Positions 52,368 through 63,213 of a stretch of DNA of 64,000 bases are shown piece by piece. Position 1 is the stretch's first letter. The number at the start of each line of letters is the position of its first letter. The DNA comes from Lyngbya sp. HA4199-MV5 (GTDB lineage Bacteria; Cyanobacteriota; Cyanobacteriia; Leptolyngbyales; Leptolyngbyaceae): NCBI GenBank assembly GCA_019359375.1, contig JAHHHL010000003.1, forward strand, positions 124,001-188,000, in the 5' to 3' direction. The notes beneath the pieces were generated by a model. That model saw only the letters and a list, made by a program, of their open reading frames with translations, was not told the origin of the DNA and did no database searches. The position numbers and the translations under genes were made by a program.

Positions 52368-53498
52368 ATGTCTCAAACCATCACGCATAATCAGCGCGCT
52401 CTGGCGACAGATACTGGGTTTGATGTTGAACTCCGCAAAGTGTTTAAGGTGTTTAACGGTGAAACGGCAGTACGAGGCATTGATCTGAACATTCGTCGAG
52501 GCGAATTTTTTAGCATTCTCGGTCCCTCTGGATGCGGCAAAACCACCACTCTACGCATGATTGCAGGGTTCGACTCTCTCTCAGCAGGGGAACTGTTGAT
52601 TCAAGGGCAGTTAATGACGCAGGTGCCACCGTATCGCCGTCCGGTCAACACGGTTTTCCAGAGCTATGCCCTGTTTAGCCACCTCACCGTGCGCGAAAAT
52701 ATTGCCTTTGGGCTGCGGCTCAAAAAGCGGAGCAAAGCAGAAATTGCCGATCGCGTGCAGGATGCTATCAAGCTCGTCAAGATGGAAGCCTTTGCTAACC
52801 GGTTCCCGGCACAGCTTTCAGGTGGTCAACAGCAGCGAGTCGCCTTGGCGCGTGCATTAGTTAACCGCCCCGCTGTGCTCCTCTTAGATGAACCGTTGGG
52901 CGCACTGGACTTGAAGTTGCGGAAAGAGATGCAGGTTGAGTTAACGAACCTTCACCAGGAATTGGGGCTAACCTTCGTGATGGTCACGCATGATCAGGAA
53001 GAAGCGCTCAGTTTGTCCGATCGCATTGCGGTGATGAACCTGGGCAAAATTGAACAAATTGACACGCCCAGCCGCATTTACGAACAGCCACAGACTGCCT
53101 TTGTTGCTGATTTTATTGGCGATACAAACCTCTTCCCTGCCAAGATTGAGGGCGCACACCCTGCCATGCTCTGGATCACCACGGCAAATGGACTGAAGAT
53201 GAAAGTCAAGCCGCTAGAGACCTCAACCCCGTTGACCTCTGGCTCCGTTGTCGTAAGTGTCCGTCCCGAAAAGATTCACGTCACCCGTACCATTCCCACC
53301 GATGTCATCAACTGCTTTGAAGGACGGTTGAGACATGTGATGTATCTGGGTGCTCACGTCCATTATGTGGTTGAGCTGCTATCGGGCGATCGCGTCACAG
53401 TTCAGCAGCCCGCCGCGATCGAAGATATCCCCACCGCCGATACTCCGATCTATGTCCAGTGGGCACCAGGCGATTGTTTAGCGATTCCGACGAGCTAG
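52368..53498 (+). CDS. potA: Spermidine/putrescine-type ABC transporter ATPase
   Basis: The 376-residue ATPase has [20 protein letters not shown], Walker [23 protein letters not shown], the Q-loop in [10 protein letters not shown], the signature [17 protein letters not shown], Walker [15 protein letters not shown] and the H-loop [18 protein letters not shown] domain (about residues 280-370) follows, as in PotA. It powers import by the permeases encoded downstream. It is the first gene of a four-gene set ordered ATPase, binding protein, permease, permease on one strand. The substrate is taken as polyamine from the set, not from biochemical data. Confidence 0.93.
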   Translation: MSQTITHNQRALATDTGFDVELRKVFKVFNGETAVRGIDLNIRRGEFFSILGPSGCGKTTTLRMIAGFDSLSAGELLIQGQLMTQVPPYRRPVNTVFQSYALFSHLTVRENIAFGLRLKKRSKAEIADRVQDAIKLVKMEAFANRFPAQLSGGQQQRVALARALVNRPAVLLLDEPLGALDLKLRKEMQVELTNLHQELGLTFVMVTHDQEEALSLSDRIAVMNLGKIEQIDTPSRIYEQPQTAFVADFIGDTNLFPAKIEGAHPAMLWITTANGLKMKVKPLETSTPLTSGSVVVSVRPEKIHVTRTIPTDVINCFEGRLRHVMYLGAHVHYVVELLSGDRVTVQQPAAIEDIPTADTPIYVQWAPGDCLAIPTS

Positions 53499-53502
53499 AA
53501 GG

Positions 53503-53703
53503 CGGGGGAGTTGTTGGTTTTTAGTTTTTAGTTTTTAGAAGGAGCTAGGAACGACTCATGCACTAACAATTAACAACTTTTCTTGAATGCCCATTTCTGG
53601 TATGACTGGAAGGCTTTAGGGCTACACAACCAACAACTTTTCTTGAATGCCCGACAAAGCACTATACAACTAACAACCAACAACTAACAACCAACAACTT
53701 TTC
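53503..53703. repeat. Repeat-filled spacer between potA and potD
   Basis: The spacer consists of TTTTTAGTTTTTAG and ACCAACAACTAACA-type units. CAACTTTTCTTGAATGCCC occurs twice (about 53572 and 53632), and a variant of it contains the potD start (CAACTTTTCATGCC). The repeats may have spread from, or into, the potD ribosome-binding region. Confidence 0.7.
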
Positions 53704-54837
53704 ATGCCTCACCCTCCTGCTACTCACACCGCTGCTTCCACCACGCGCCGATCGCGGCGGCAGTTTTTGCAGGTGGCAACAGGGGCTGTGTCCGGTCTGG
53801 CGCTTTCAGGCTGCGGATGGACGTTAGGAGAGGTACGTCCGTTGCAGGCAAACGCGAAAACCGCCAATGAACTGCATATCTATACCTGGTCGAGCTACAT
53901 TGACGATGCCCTGCTGGAAGGGTTTAAAGCACAAACAGGCGTGACGGTGATTGCCGATACGTTTGACTCGAACGAAACTATGCTGGCGGCATTTCAGGCA
54001 GGCAAAGGCGCGGCTTACAGCATCATTTACCCATCGGATTACACGGTGGCAAAGATGATTGAGCTAAAGCTATTGCAGCAGCTCGATCGCAGCCGCATTC
54101 AAGGGTTGGAGAACATTCTGCCAAAGTTTCAAACCTCCGTGCATGATCCGGGGAACCGTTATCATGTGCCGATTAGCTGGGGAACAACGGGCTTAATCTA
54201 CAACAGCGCCAAGCTAAGTCCTGCACCAACGGATTGGAGCTATTTGTGGGCGTATCAGAAAAATCTATCCCGCCGGATGACATTGATCAACGATACCCGC
54301 GAAGTGATGGGAGCTACCCTGCGATCGCTCGGCTACTCCTACAACTCCACCAATCCCCAGGAGATTAAGCAAGCATACGAGAAGCTTGCCGCTTTGAAGC
54401 CCGCGATCGCCTCCTTCACCACCGATGCGTGGCGCGATCAACTCATCGCGGGCGATTTGCTGCTGGCAATGGGCTACTCCGCCGATGCGATGGCAGTCAC
54501 GCTTGCCAATCCTGCGCTGAAGTATGTGATTCCCAGCAGCGGCACCTCTCTCTGGAGTGACACGATGGTCATTCCCAAAACAGCCCCCAACCCGGATGTT
54601 GCCTACGCCTGGATCAACTACGTTTTGCAACCCTCCGTTGCCGCCCAAATGACCGAGCGCCTCAACTTTGCCTCCCCCAATCAGTCAGCCCATGACCAGT
54701 TGCCAGCACCCCTGCGTGACAACGAAATTCTGTTCCCCTCAGACAGTCTGTTGACCAAATGTGAAGGCGTTGCCCCCGTCAAAGAACCGATCGCAGAGCT
54801 GTATGAGAAATACTGGACGCAGTTGACGAGCAGCTAG
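53704..54837 (+). CDS. potD: Polyamine-binding lipoprotein, Tat-exported
   Basis: The 377-residue protein has an N-terminal twin-arginine motif (STTRRSRRQFLQVATG), a hydrophobic core and a lipobox (LALSGC), so it is probably a Tat-exported lipoprotein facing the periplasm. The mature part reads ELHIYTWSSYIDDALLEGFK, then IIYPSDYTVAKMIE, VPISWGTTGLIYNS and GYSADAMAV, which fit the PotD/PotF family. It captures polyamine (or another cation) and delivers it to the permeases. The ATG directly follows a run of short repeats, and no strong ribosome binding site is seen. Confidence 0.92.
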   Translation: MPHPPATHTAASTTRRSRRQFLQVATGAVSGLALSGCGWTLGEVRPLQANAKTANELHIYTWSSYIDDALLEGFKAQTGVTVIADTFDSNETMLAAFQAGKGAAYSIIYPSDYTVAKMIELKLLQQLDRSRIQGLENILPKFQTSVHDPGNRYHVPISWGTTGLIYNSAKLSPAPTDWSYLWAYQKNLSRRMTLINDTREVMGATLRSLGYSYNSTNPQEIKQAYEKLAALKPAIASFTTDAWRDQLIAGDLLLAMGYSADAMAVTLANPALKYVIPSSGTSLWSDTMVIPKTAPNPDVAYAWINYVLQPSVAAQMTERLNFASPNQSAHDQLPAPLRDNEILFPSDSLLTKCEGVAPVKEPIAELYEKYWTQLTSS

Positions 54838-55092
54838 ATAGTTATTGGTTGTTGGTTGTTGGTTGTTAGTTATTGAGGGCAGTCAGCGGTCAGCGGTCAG
54901 CCTGGAAGTTTTGAGTCAAGAGTGAGGAGGAAAGGCTAAAGGATGAAGTATAAAGTATGAAACTTAGCCTTTAGCCCTCATCCCTCATCCCTCTGCTTCC
55001 CCCACCTCTCCTGCTTCCCCCACCTTCTGCCCTCTGCCTTTTTTAGCCTTTAGCCTTTAGCCTTCACTCCTCACCCCTCACTCTCCCCCCTC
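54838..55092. repeat. Repeat-filled spacer between potD and potB
   Basis: About 255 bases of TTGGTTG, CAGCGGT, GCCTTTA and CCCTCA-type units, largely in runs of two to four. No gene or hairpin is supported. Confidence 0.7.
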
Positions 55093-55992
55093 ATGTCCCA
55101 AGCATCTTCCCCTGCCTCAACCGATGGTTCGTCTCACGATCGCGATCTGCCTAAATGGATCGAGCCGCTTCTGCTGCTGGGACCAACGGGAATTTGGTTG
55201 GGCTTGCTGCTGGTCATTCCAACCCTGCTGATTCTGGAGCTGAGTCTGGTGCCGAGTATTCGTCCGGGGCAGGTGGTGAATCCGTCAGGGCTGGATAACT
55301 ACGCGCTCATTTTTCAGCCCATTTACCTTCAGGTGTTGGGGCGATCGCTCTTTTTTGCCCTGGGAACCACCATTATTTGTCTGATCTTAGGCTTTCCAGT
55401 GGCGTATTGGATTGCCCTCATGGTGCCCAAACGCTGGCAGAATCTCCTCGTGGTCGGCTTTGTCCTGCCTCTATGGACTTCCTCTCTGCTCCGCTCCTAC
55501 GCCTGGATCACCATTTTGCGACCAACGGGCGTATTGAACTCGATGCTCAACAGTCTGGGACTACCCTCCCTCGATATTTTGAACCGGAGTCCGGCGGTGC
55601 TGGTGGGGATGAGCTACAGCCTGTTGCCCTACATGGTGCTGATTCTCTATGCTTCGTTGGAAAAGCTCAATCGACGCTTGCTGGAAGCGGCAGCCGATCT
55701 GGGAGCAACGCCAATGCAGGTGTTTTGGCGCGTGACGGTACCACAAACCCTTCCAGGCATTACGGCGGGCGCTCTCCTGGTCTTTATTACGGCTCTCGGT
55801 GATTTCGTTGACCCAGAGCTACTGGGCGGAGCCTCTAGCATGACGGCAGCGCGGCTGATCTACAATCAATTCCTCGGCGCAACCCAGAATTGGGGCTTCG
55901 GTTCGGCTTTGAGTAGTCTACTCATTCTGGCGGTGAGTTTGGCGATCGCGCTGCTGTTAAAATACGGCGATCGCATTGCCAGCAACGTTTAA
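55093..55992 (+). CDS. potB: ABC transporter permease, PotB type
   Basis: The 299-residue protein has six membrane helices and the permease EAA loop: LLEAAADLGATPMQVFWRVTVPQTLPGI (about 196-223). The N-terminus (LLLGPTGIWLGLLLVIPTLLILELSLVPS) is that of PotB. It forms the channel with PotC. It is placed 63 bases before potC on the same strand. Final segment LAIALLLKYGDRIASN. Confidence 0.93.
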   Translation: MSQASSPASTDGSSHDRDLPKWIEPLLLLGPTGIWLGLLLVIPTLLILELSLVPSIRPGQVVNPSGLDNYALIFQPIYLQVLGRSLFFALGTTIICLILGFPVAYWIALMVPKRWQNLLVVGFVLPLWTSSLLRSYAWITILRPTGVLNSMLNSLGLPSLDILNRSPAVLVGMSYSLLPYMVLILYASLEKLNRRLLEAAADLGATPMQVFWRVTVPQTLPGITAGALLVFITALGDFVDPELLGGASSMTAARLIYNQFLGATQNWGFGSALSSLLILAVSLAIALLLKYGDRIASNV

Positions 55993-56055
55993 CGCGAATG
56001 GCTGAGCGTTTTCTCGCCAGCAACACTCCTTTTACCTCACAACCCTCGTTCCCGT

Positions 56056-56886
56056 ATGACTGCACTCAAGCCCCAGCCTAAAATCCCTGGTTCCTGGCAG
56101 GCGCTCTTTTCGCTCCTGATGTTTGGCTTTATGTACCTTCCTATTGGGGTGCTGGCGTTTTATAGCTTTAACCAATCGCCTTACAGCGCCAGTTGGCAGG
56201 GGTTCACGCTGGAATGGTATCGCAAATTTTTTAGCGATCAGCGCATTCTGTCTGCTTTGAGAGACAGCCTGAGTGTGGCGTTTTTTGCCGTGGGGATTGC
56301 GGCTGTGTTGGGGACGCTGGTTGCTGTCGGGTTAGCGCGTTATCAGTTCCCCGGCAAAAGCCTGTATCGAGGGATTTCTTACCTGCCGCTCATCATTCCA
56401 GATATTGCGATCGCCGTCTCTACGCTGGTCTTTCTAGCCGCAGTAGCGATCCCCTTCAGCGGCGGTGCCATTCAACTAAGCCTGTGGACGGTTGTAGCGG
56501 CGCATGTGGTCTTCTGCCTGTCGTATGTCGCGCTGGTGGTATCGACTCGCCTCACAAACCTGAATCCACATCTGGAGGAAGCGGCACTTGATTTGGGTGC
56601 AACACCAGGGCAGGCATTTGTGCAAGTGTTACTGCCAGAGTTAATGCCTGCGATCGTCTCCGGTTGCTTGCTGGCGTTTGTGCTGAGCATGGACGATTTC
56701 CTCATTGCCAGCTTTACCGCTGGAGGCGGCACCAACACCTTACCCATGGAAATCTTTAGCCGCATTCGGACAGGGGTTAAACCCGATATCAACGCCCTTA
56801 GCGTCGTGCTGATCCTGACATCGGGTCTGGTTTTCTTTGTAGCAGAATGGGTGCGCCTCCGCAGTGAACGGAGGCGACTAAATTAA
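56056..56886 (+). CDS. potC: ABC transporter permease, PotC type
   Basis: The 276-residue protein has six membrane helices. It starts with a typical PotC block (FMYLPIGVLAFYSFNQSPYSASWQGFTLEWYRKFF), and the EAA loop reads HLEEAALDLGATPGQAFVQVLLPELMPAI. It ends FVAEWVRLRSERRRLN on the cytosolic side. It completes the transporter with PotA, PotB and PotD. A palindromic repeat follows between it and rpsU. Confidence 0.93.
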   Translation: MTALKPQPKIPGSWQALFSLLMFGFMYLPIGVLAFYSFNQSPYSASWQGFTLEWYRKFFSDQRILSALRDSLSVAFFAVGIAAVLGTLVAVGLARYQFPGKSLYRGISYLPLIIPDIAIAVSTLVFLAAVAIPFSGGAIQLSLWTVVAAHVVFCLSYVALVVSTRLTNLNPHLEEAALDLGATPGQAFVQVLLPELMPAIVSGCLLAFVLSMDDFLIASFTAGGGTNTLPMEIFSRIRTGVKPDINALSVVLILTSGLVFFVAEWVRLRSERRRLN

Positions 56887-56937
56887 GCCAATTTGCTAAG
56901 GATCGCGGATTAAATAATACCGAAACTCAAGCGTAAA

Positions 56938-56999
56938 GGTTTAGCATTCTGCAGATGTACCCTTGCTCATAGCAAAAATAGTTGCCTGAATGCTAAACC
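56938..56999. repeat. Palindromic repeat between potC and rpsU
   Basis: Perfect 12-bp arms GGTTTAGCATTC and GAATGCTAAACC are separated by about 38 bases. The element sits exactly between two convergent genes and could act as a terminator on both strands. The arm sequence is of a kind I recall as dispersed in cyanobacterial spacers; copy number here cannot be judged. Confidence 0.75.
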
Positions 57000-57049
57000 C
57001 CTACAAGTTAGCGGTTTTATTTGGTTCTCACTCTTAAGAGACAGTGTGG

Positions 57050-57226
57050 TTACTTAAAGCGATGCTTCCGCTTGGCGATCGCTTTGCGCTTGCGCTTTTC
57101 GATCGGCGTTTCAAACTGTCTCAACCGTTTGATGTCCGCAAAGATGCCAGCCTTAGAAACCTGACGCTTAAAGCGACGCAACGCTGATTCAATACCTTCG
57201 TTTTCACCGAGAACTACCTGAGTCAT
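57050..57226 (-). CDS. rpsU: 30S ribosomal protein bS21
   Basis: The minus strand from ATG 57226 to TAA 57050-57052 encodes 58 residues: [20 protein letters not shown], then [20 protein letters not shown] and [18 protein letters not shown]. This is a complete, standard-length bS21, the small basic protein needed for initiation at the small subunit. It follows the RRM gene by about 100 bases on the same strand; the pair rbp-rpsU is a known cyanobacterial arrangement, studied in Anabaena as a cold-regulated operon. Confidence 0.96.
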   Translation of the reverse strand: MTQVVLGENEGIESALRRFKRQVSKAGIFADIKRLRQFETPIEKRKRKAIAKRKHRFK

Positions 57227-57327
57227 TCAATCCTCTGAGCTTTAGCTCCTAAAAAGAGCTCCACAAACCTCTCAAAACTGGAGATAACTGGAGCGAATAC
57301 ATCGTTACGAAATGTTGCTTATAGCCG

Positions 57328-57663
57328 TTAGTAGCGATCGGAGTAGCCGCCGCCACCGCCACCTCTACTGCTGGAATAGCCTCTGCCACCACCCATGCCA
57401 CCACCAGACGGCTTGCGATCTTCGCGTGGGCGAGCTTTGTTGACTTTGAGGTCACGCCCCATCCACTCAGCGCCATCCAGGGCTTCGATCGCGGCTGTTT
57501 CTTCAGCGTCGGTTTCCATTTCGACAAAGCCGAAACCACGAGGGCGACCCGTCTCGCGATCGGTGGGAAGTTGGACACGCTTGACCGTGCCATATTCCGC
57601 AAAAATGCTGCTAAGGTCTTCTTGCGTAACGGCGTAGGAAAGGTTGCCTACATAAATTGACAT
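57328..57663 (-). CDS. RNA-binding protein, RRM with Gly-rich tail (Rbp family)
   Basis: The 111-residue protein has one RRM: MSIYVGNLSYAVTQEDLSSIF (RNP-2 IYVGNL) and GRPRGFGFVEME (RNP-1). A glycine- and serine-rich tail (GGGMGGGRGYSSSRGGGGGG) follows. It belongs to the cyanobacterial Rbp proteins, many cold-induced, which bind RNA, perhaps in mRNA targeting. GGAG lies about 10 bases before the ATG. The gene precedes rpsU on the same strand, and its long leader (57664-57780) may carry the cold response known for this operon in Anabaena; no motif is proven here. Confidence 0.93.
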   Translation of the reverse strand: MSIYVGNLSYAVTQEDLSSIFAEYGTVKRVQLPTDRETGRPRGFGFVEMETDAEETAAIEALDGAEWMGRDLKVNKARPREDRKPSGGGMGGGRGYSSSRGGGGGGYSDRY

Positions 57664-57855
57664 GGAATATCTCCGGAGAGTGATAAGTGTGGCGGTTTAA
57701 ATCCGGAGAGAAGCCTGCTGAAACCAAGAACAAACACTACAACCGAATCAAACTCTGCAACCTAGATTAACACAGGATCCAGATCCGCAACCCCTACTCA
57801 CCATACTGTGAAGGAATCTCACGTTTTTTAGCACAAGGAATCCAGCACAAGGAAT

Positions 57856-58491
57856 CTAACGCAGGGAAATGTCTACGCCACCCTGTTCATCCTTCACCTT
57901 AATTTGGGCAGAGCGAGCCTGACCTTGGGCACCCGTCACTTTGCATTCAAACGTGTCTCCTGGTTGAGCCACCCGAATCTTGCCGCCGCAATTTGCCGTC
58001 ACATCGGGACCACCCTTGTCACGAATGCGGCTCTGGATGTATTGCTCTAGCTTGGACAGCACCAACAATTCTTTCGTATTCCACTGAAACTGACCGTCTG
58101 GATTGGTGAGTTCGACCGCGATCGCAAAGGTTTGCCCTTCCGAGGTTGCCTGACAGTTGAAGCGATTTCCCGCCTTCACATCAAATTGTGCTGGACAATC
58201 AACTGAGTCGAGCGGGATTTTTGTAGACTCTGTAAACGCTTTACCAAGACGACCTTCCAGATCCTTCGTTGCGTCTGATTTTGCAGTCACGCTGGGGGAA
58301 ATGGTAGGACTGACGACGGCGGTTGTCGTGGGCGAAGGACTGTTATCCACTGCTTGCGGTTGCGGTTGTCTTGTACACCCAGTGAAAAGCGCTATAAAGA
58401 CAGTGACGGCGATGGTTGCCCCATACTTGACATGATGGGTGTGCGATCCGCTCGATCGTGCCCTTGCCTTAAAACTAGAAGACTGACTCAT
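57856..58491 (-). CDS. DUF4333 lipoprotein
   Basis: From ATG 58491 (GGAG seven bases upstream) the product is 211 residues. The N-terminus has a basic stretch, a hydrophobic segment (ATIAVTVFIALF) and a lipobox ending FTGC, so it is probably a lipoprotein. A Pro/Thr-rich linker follows. It carries two DUF4333 units: DSVDCPAQFDVKAGNRFNCQATSEGQTFAIAVELT and VTANCGGKIRVAQPGDTFECKVTGAQGQARSAQIKV. Each has the conserved C-P/G...F-x-C pair. DUF4333 domains occur in secreted proteins of actinobacteria and cyanobacteria and have no assigned function. Confidence 0.86.
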   Translation of the reverse strand: MSQSSSFKARARSSGSHTHHVKYGATIAVTVFIALFTGCTRQPQPQAVDNSPSPTTTAVVSPTISPSVTAKSDATKDLEGRLGKAFTESTKIPLDSVDCPAQFDVKAGNRFNCQATSEGQTFAIAVELTNPDGQFQWNTKELLVLSKLEQYIQSRIRDKGGPDVTANCGGKIRVAQPGDTFECKVTGAQGQARSAQIKVKDEQGGVDISLR

Positions 58492-58574
58492 GAATACGCT
58501 CTCCGCTGCCCTGCCTATGGTAGCGCAAAGAGAAGCCATGCTTGGGAGAGGAAGGGATGAGGGATGAAGGCTAA

Positions 58575-58635
58575 AGACAGGAGGCAGAAGGCAGGAGGCA
58601 GAAGGCAGAAGGCAGGAGGCAGGAGGCAGAAGGAT
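58575..58635. repeat. GGCAGGA/GGCAGAA tandem repeats
   Basis: About eight heptamer units lie between the DUF4333 gene and the next unknown gene. They are the same units as at 28281-28315 and on the minus strand inside ligA. No promoter or hairpin is obvious. Confidence 0.8.
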
Positions 58636-58762
58636 GAAGGCTGACGCTCTTTAAGCCTGAACTCAAAACTCAAAACTTCCTCACCCTTCCCCCCTCACTC
58701 CTCTCCATTCAACTCACAACTTCTGTGCTGACTGCTCTTTCAGCCAAAATACTGCTTAACCT

Positions 58763-59557
58763 CTATTCGGTGTAGGAGAGGGCTTCTTGTTCGGCGGCGA
58801 AGATGTAGTCGTAGTCGAAGATCAGCGAGTGGGCGTGGCGAATCACTGAGAAGCCCAAGTTTGTGGTGGTTTCGGTGGTGAAGGTGGCGATCGCGAGTTC
58901 AACCAGCTTCTTCTCGCTAATGGCAGGCTTTTGCACAAAATAATCGCGTCGTGCAAAAAAGAGGCGTTCGTCTTTGGGCACGATGATGCGGTTGAGCTTG
59001 TGGGTGTGCTGAATAGGACGAATGTAGGTGTTGATAAATTCATCCTGGTTGCGCTGGAGCCGATAGAGCTTTTCGTGCTGAAACCAACTCATTCGAAACA
59101 TCATTTTGATCAGCTCAAAGCCCAGGATGTAGTTAAAGACGTTGTTGCGCTCTGCGGTGCTCATCACCAGCTTCAGTGCTGATTCGAGATAGAGATCCGG
59201 CTGACCACGGACAGCCTGCGCCGAGTGAATGTAAAACTGCCGGATGTAGCGTCTGAGGGCGATCGTGTTTAGCTCGGTTTTGACGTTGAATTCTTTTAAG
59301 TACTGACTAACCTTTTGTTTGGTATCACGGTCTTCCAGAACTTTAGAAATGAGTCCATCGGCGGTGTAATCATCCAGGAAACCGGCTCGCATTTCGGGCG
59401 ACGCAGCACACATGAGATGACAGAGCGACAGCACAAACCGCCGCTGATTCCAGGGCAAACTCTCTGCCCACTGTTGGGCTTCTGGAGGCAGCATGGAGAG
59501 AATGCTTTCAGCGCTAGTCGGTGCGGATGGGGTCGTCTTGCCTGGGCGCTTGCTCAT
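58763..59557 (-). CDS. Conserved cyanobacterial protein of unknown function
   Basis: The 264-residue soluble protein reads LPPEAQQWAESLPWNQRRFVLSLCHLMCAASPEMRAGFLDDYTADGL in the first third. Later blocks are TIALRRYIRQFYIHSAQAVRGQPDLYLESALKLVMS, NVFNYILGFELIKMMFRMSW and FQHEKLYRLQRNQDEFI. It is mostly helical with many aromatic residues and no catalytic motif I can name. It lies 31 bases after the ligA stop on the same strand, so it is likely cotranscribed with it. Automated pipelines sometimes give cobalamin-type names to such proteins; nothing in the sequence supports that. Confidence 0.75.
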   Translation of the reverse strand: MSKRPGKTTPSAPTSAESILSMLPPEAQQWAESLPWNQRRFVLSLCHLMCAASPEMRAGFLDDYTADGLISKVLEDRDTKQKVSQYLKEFNVKTELNTIALRRYIRQFYIHSAQAVRGQPDLYLESALKLVMSTAERNNVFNYILGFELIKMMFRMSWFQHEKLYRLQRNQDEFINTYIRPIQHTHKLNRIIVPKDERLFFARRDYFVQKPAISEKKLVELAIATFTTETTTNLGFSVIRHAHSLIFDYDYIFAAEQEALSYTE

Positions 59558-59588
59558 GAGTGACCGAAAAGGCGGGCGATCGGTGTTT

Positions 59589-61871
<2,283 letters not shown>

Positions 61872-62065
61872 TTAGCGTTGCAGCAAGAGGACTGGAAGCG
61901 GGCTTACCGCAAGCGCAATCGAAATGGCACATTTTAGCTTGTGGACTCCCTACTCCCTACTCCCCACTCCCTACTCCCGACTCCCCATTCTCAGCAGTCA
62001 AAACGGGAATTTTCGAGTATGCTGCGATGTAATGACGTATTCCCTTTTGGGTCTTGAGTTCGGCG

Positions 62066-62392
62066 ATGAAGGTCTGGATTACTTGCTTTGTTTTACTGTT
62101 TGGCGCGGCGGAAGTGTTGCAATGGGTGCGGCAGGTTTCGTTGCCGTTGCCGCTTTTTATTTTAGGCGGCGCGTTTTTGGCGATCGCGTCTAACTACGAC
62201 AAGCTGACCAACATGCCGTTTCACCTGGACTACGAGAAACCAGAAGCGCTGAAAGAAGAACCGACCGTTGCCCGATCGCTCAATGTGCCCCAAGCGCCCT
62301 TACAGAAGACGGTACACGATTCACTGAGCGATCGTCCAAATCAGCGACCCATTTCCTTCACCATTCGCAAGCCTCAGCAGCCAGAAGGTTAA
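62066..62392 (+). CDS. Small membrane protein of unknown function
   Basis: From ATG 62066 the product is 108 residues. One or two hydrophobic segments lie at the N-terminus (VWITCFVLLFGAAEVLQWV, then LPLPLFILGGAFLAIASNYDKL). The remainder is hydrophilic (EKPEALKEEPTVARSLNVPQ, SDRPNQRPISFTIRKPQ). No family was recognised; similar small proteins are common in cyanobacteria. The divergent neighbour is ligA, and the gene ends seven bases before the stop of the convergent TIGR04376 gene. Confidence 0.65.
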   Translation: MKVWITCFVLLFGAAEVLQWVRQVSLPLPLFILGGAFLAIASNYDKLTNMPFHLDYEKPEALKEEPTVARSLNVPQAPLQKTVHDSLSDRPNQRPISFTIRKPQQPEG

Positions 62393-62398
62393 TCGGAG

Positions 62399-62974
62399 CT
62401 ATCGTCCCATTTTGCGTTTGAGTTCTTGTAGTTCTTCTTCGGCTTCCCAGCGGCGAAACTGATGTTCCAAATCGCCAACGCTGCTGGATGACGTGGGAAT
62501 CTGGTTCCAGCCTGCGCTGTTCCACTTCTGCTCAGGAGTGGCGGCAGCGGCACGGGTCGCTTGAGCCTGCGCCACTTTAGCCTGCACTTCTTTGCGGCGC
62601 TGCTGAATTTGTTGCTGCAACTCCTGGGTTTGCTTGAGGCGTTCTTTCAGCACTTCCATTTGCCCCCAGCGCTGATTACCTTTCCGCAACAGGCTGGCTT
62701 CGTGTTCCTGAGCGGGTTCTGCCAGGTCGAGCCGTCCCGCTGCTTTGGCTTTTTCAATGCGGGCGTGCCAGAGCTGAATTTCACGAGCGATCGCCAGAAT
62801 CTCATCCTGAAGCCCTTTCTCCTCTCGCCGCAGATCGGTCATCAGGTTGAGGGTTTCTTCTTCCTGGTCGCGCAACTTTTCTTCCAGCACCAGCAGTTCT
62901 AGCTGCGGATTGTCACGCAGAAACTCCTCCAGCCGCGTTTCGAGAAATTTGCTGAAATCGTCGAAGAGACCCAT
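62399..62974 (-). CDS. TIGR04376 family coiled-coil protein
   Basis: The 191-residue protein begins MGLFDDFSKFLETRLEEFLRDNPQLELLVLEEKLRDQEEETLNLM and continues as a long coiled coil: ILAIAREIQLWHARIEKAKAAGRLDLAEPAQEHEASLLRKGNQRWGQ and LKQTQELQQQIQQRRKEV. The tail ends with VGDLEHQFRRWEAEEELQELKRKMGR. This is a cyanobacteria-specific family (TIGR04376) of unknown function, reminiscent of PspA-like coiled coils. The start is ATG 62974. Confidence 0.9.
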   Translation of the reverse strand: MGLFDDFSKFLETRLEEFLRDNPQLELLVLEEKLRDQEEETLNLMTDLRREEKGLQDEILAIAREIQLWHARIEKAKAAGRLDLAEPAQEHEASLLRKGNQRWGQMEVLKERLKQTQELQQQIQQRRKEVQAKVAQAQATRAAAATPEQKWNSAGWNQIPTSSSSVGDLEHQFRRWEAEEELQELKRKMGR

Positions 62975-62989
62975 GTGTGTGCTCCGCAG

Positions 62990-63210
62990 GTTTGCTCCGC
63001 AGTTGTTAGTTGTTGGTTGTTAGTTGTTAGAGGAGGTAGAAGGCAGAAGGCAGGGGGCAGAAGGCAGAAGGGAAAAAGCCAAAACTCAACGCTTCTAGCT
63101 TCACTCCACACTCCTCGTGCAACTCAAAGCGTTCTTCCTCGCCTCTTTAAGCTAACAATCAACAGCTAAAAACTAACAGCTTCTAACAACTAAAAACTAA
63201 AAACTAACAG
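62990..63210. repeat. Spacer with short tandem repeats between the last two genes
   Basis: Units of TTGTTAG, AGGCAGA and AACTAAAA types in both orientations fill the spacer. They include the GGCAGAA runs at 63032-63075. No gene is supported. Confidence 0.75.
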
Positions 63211-63213
63211 CTT

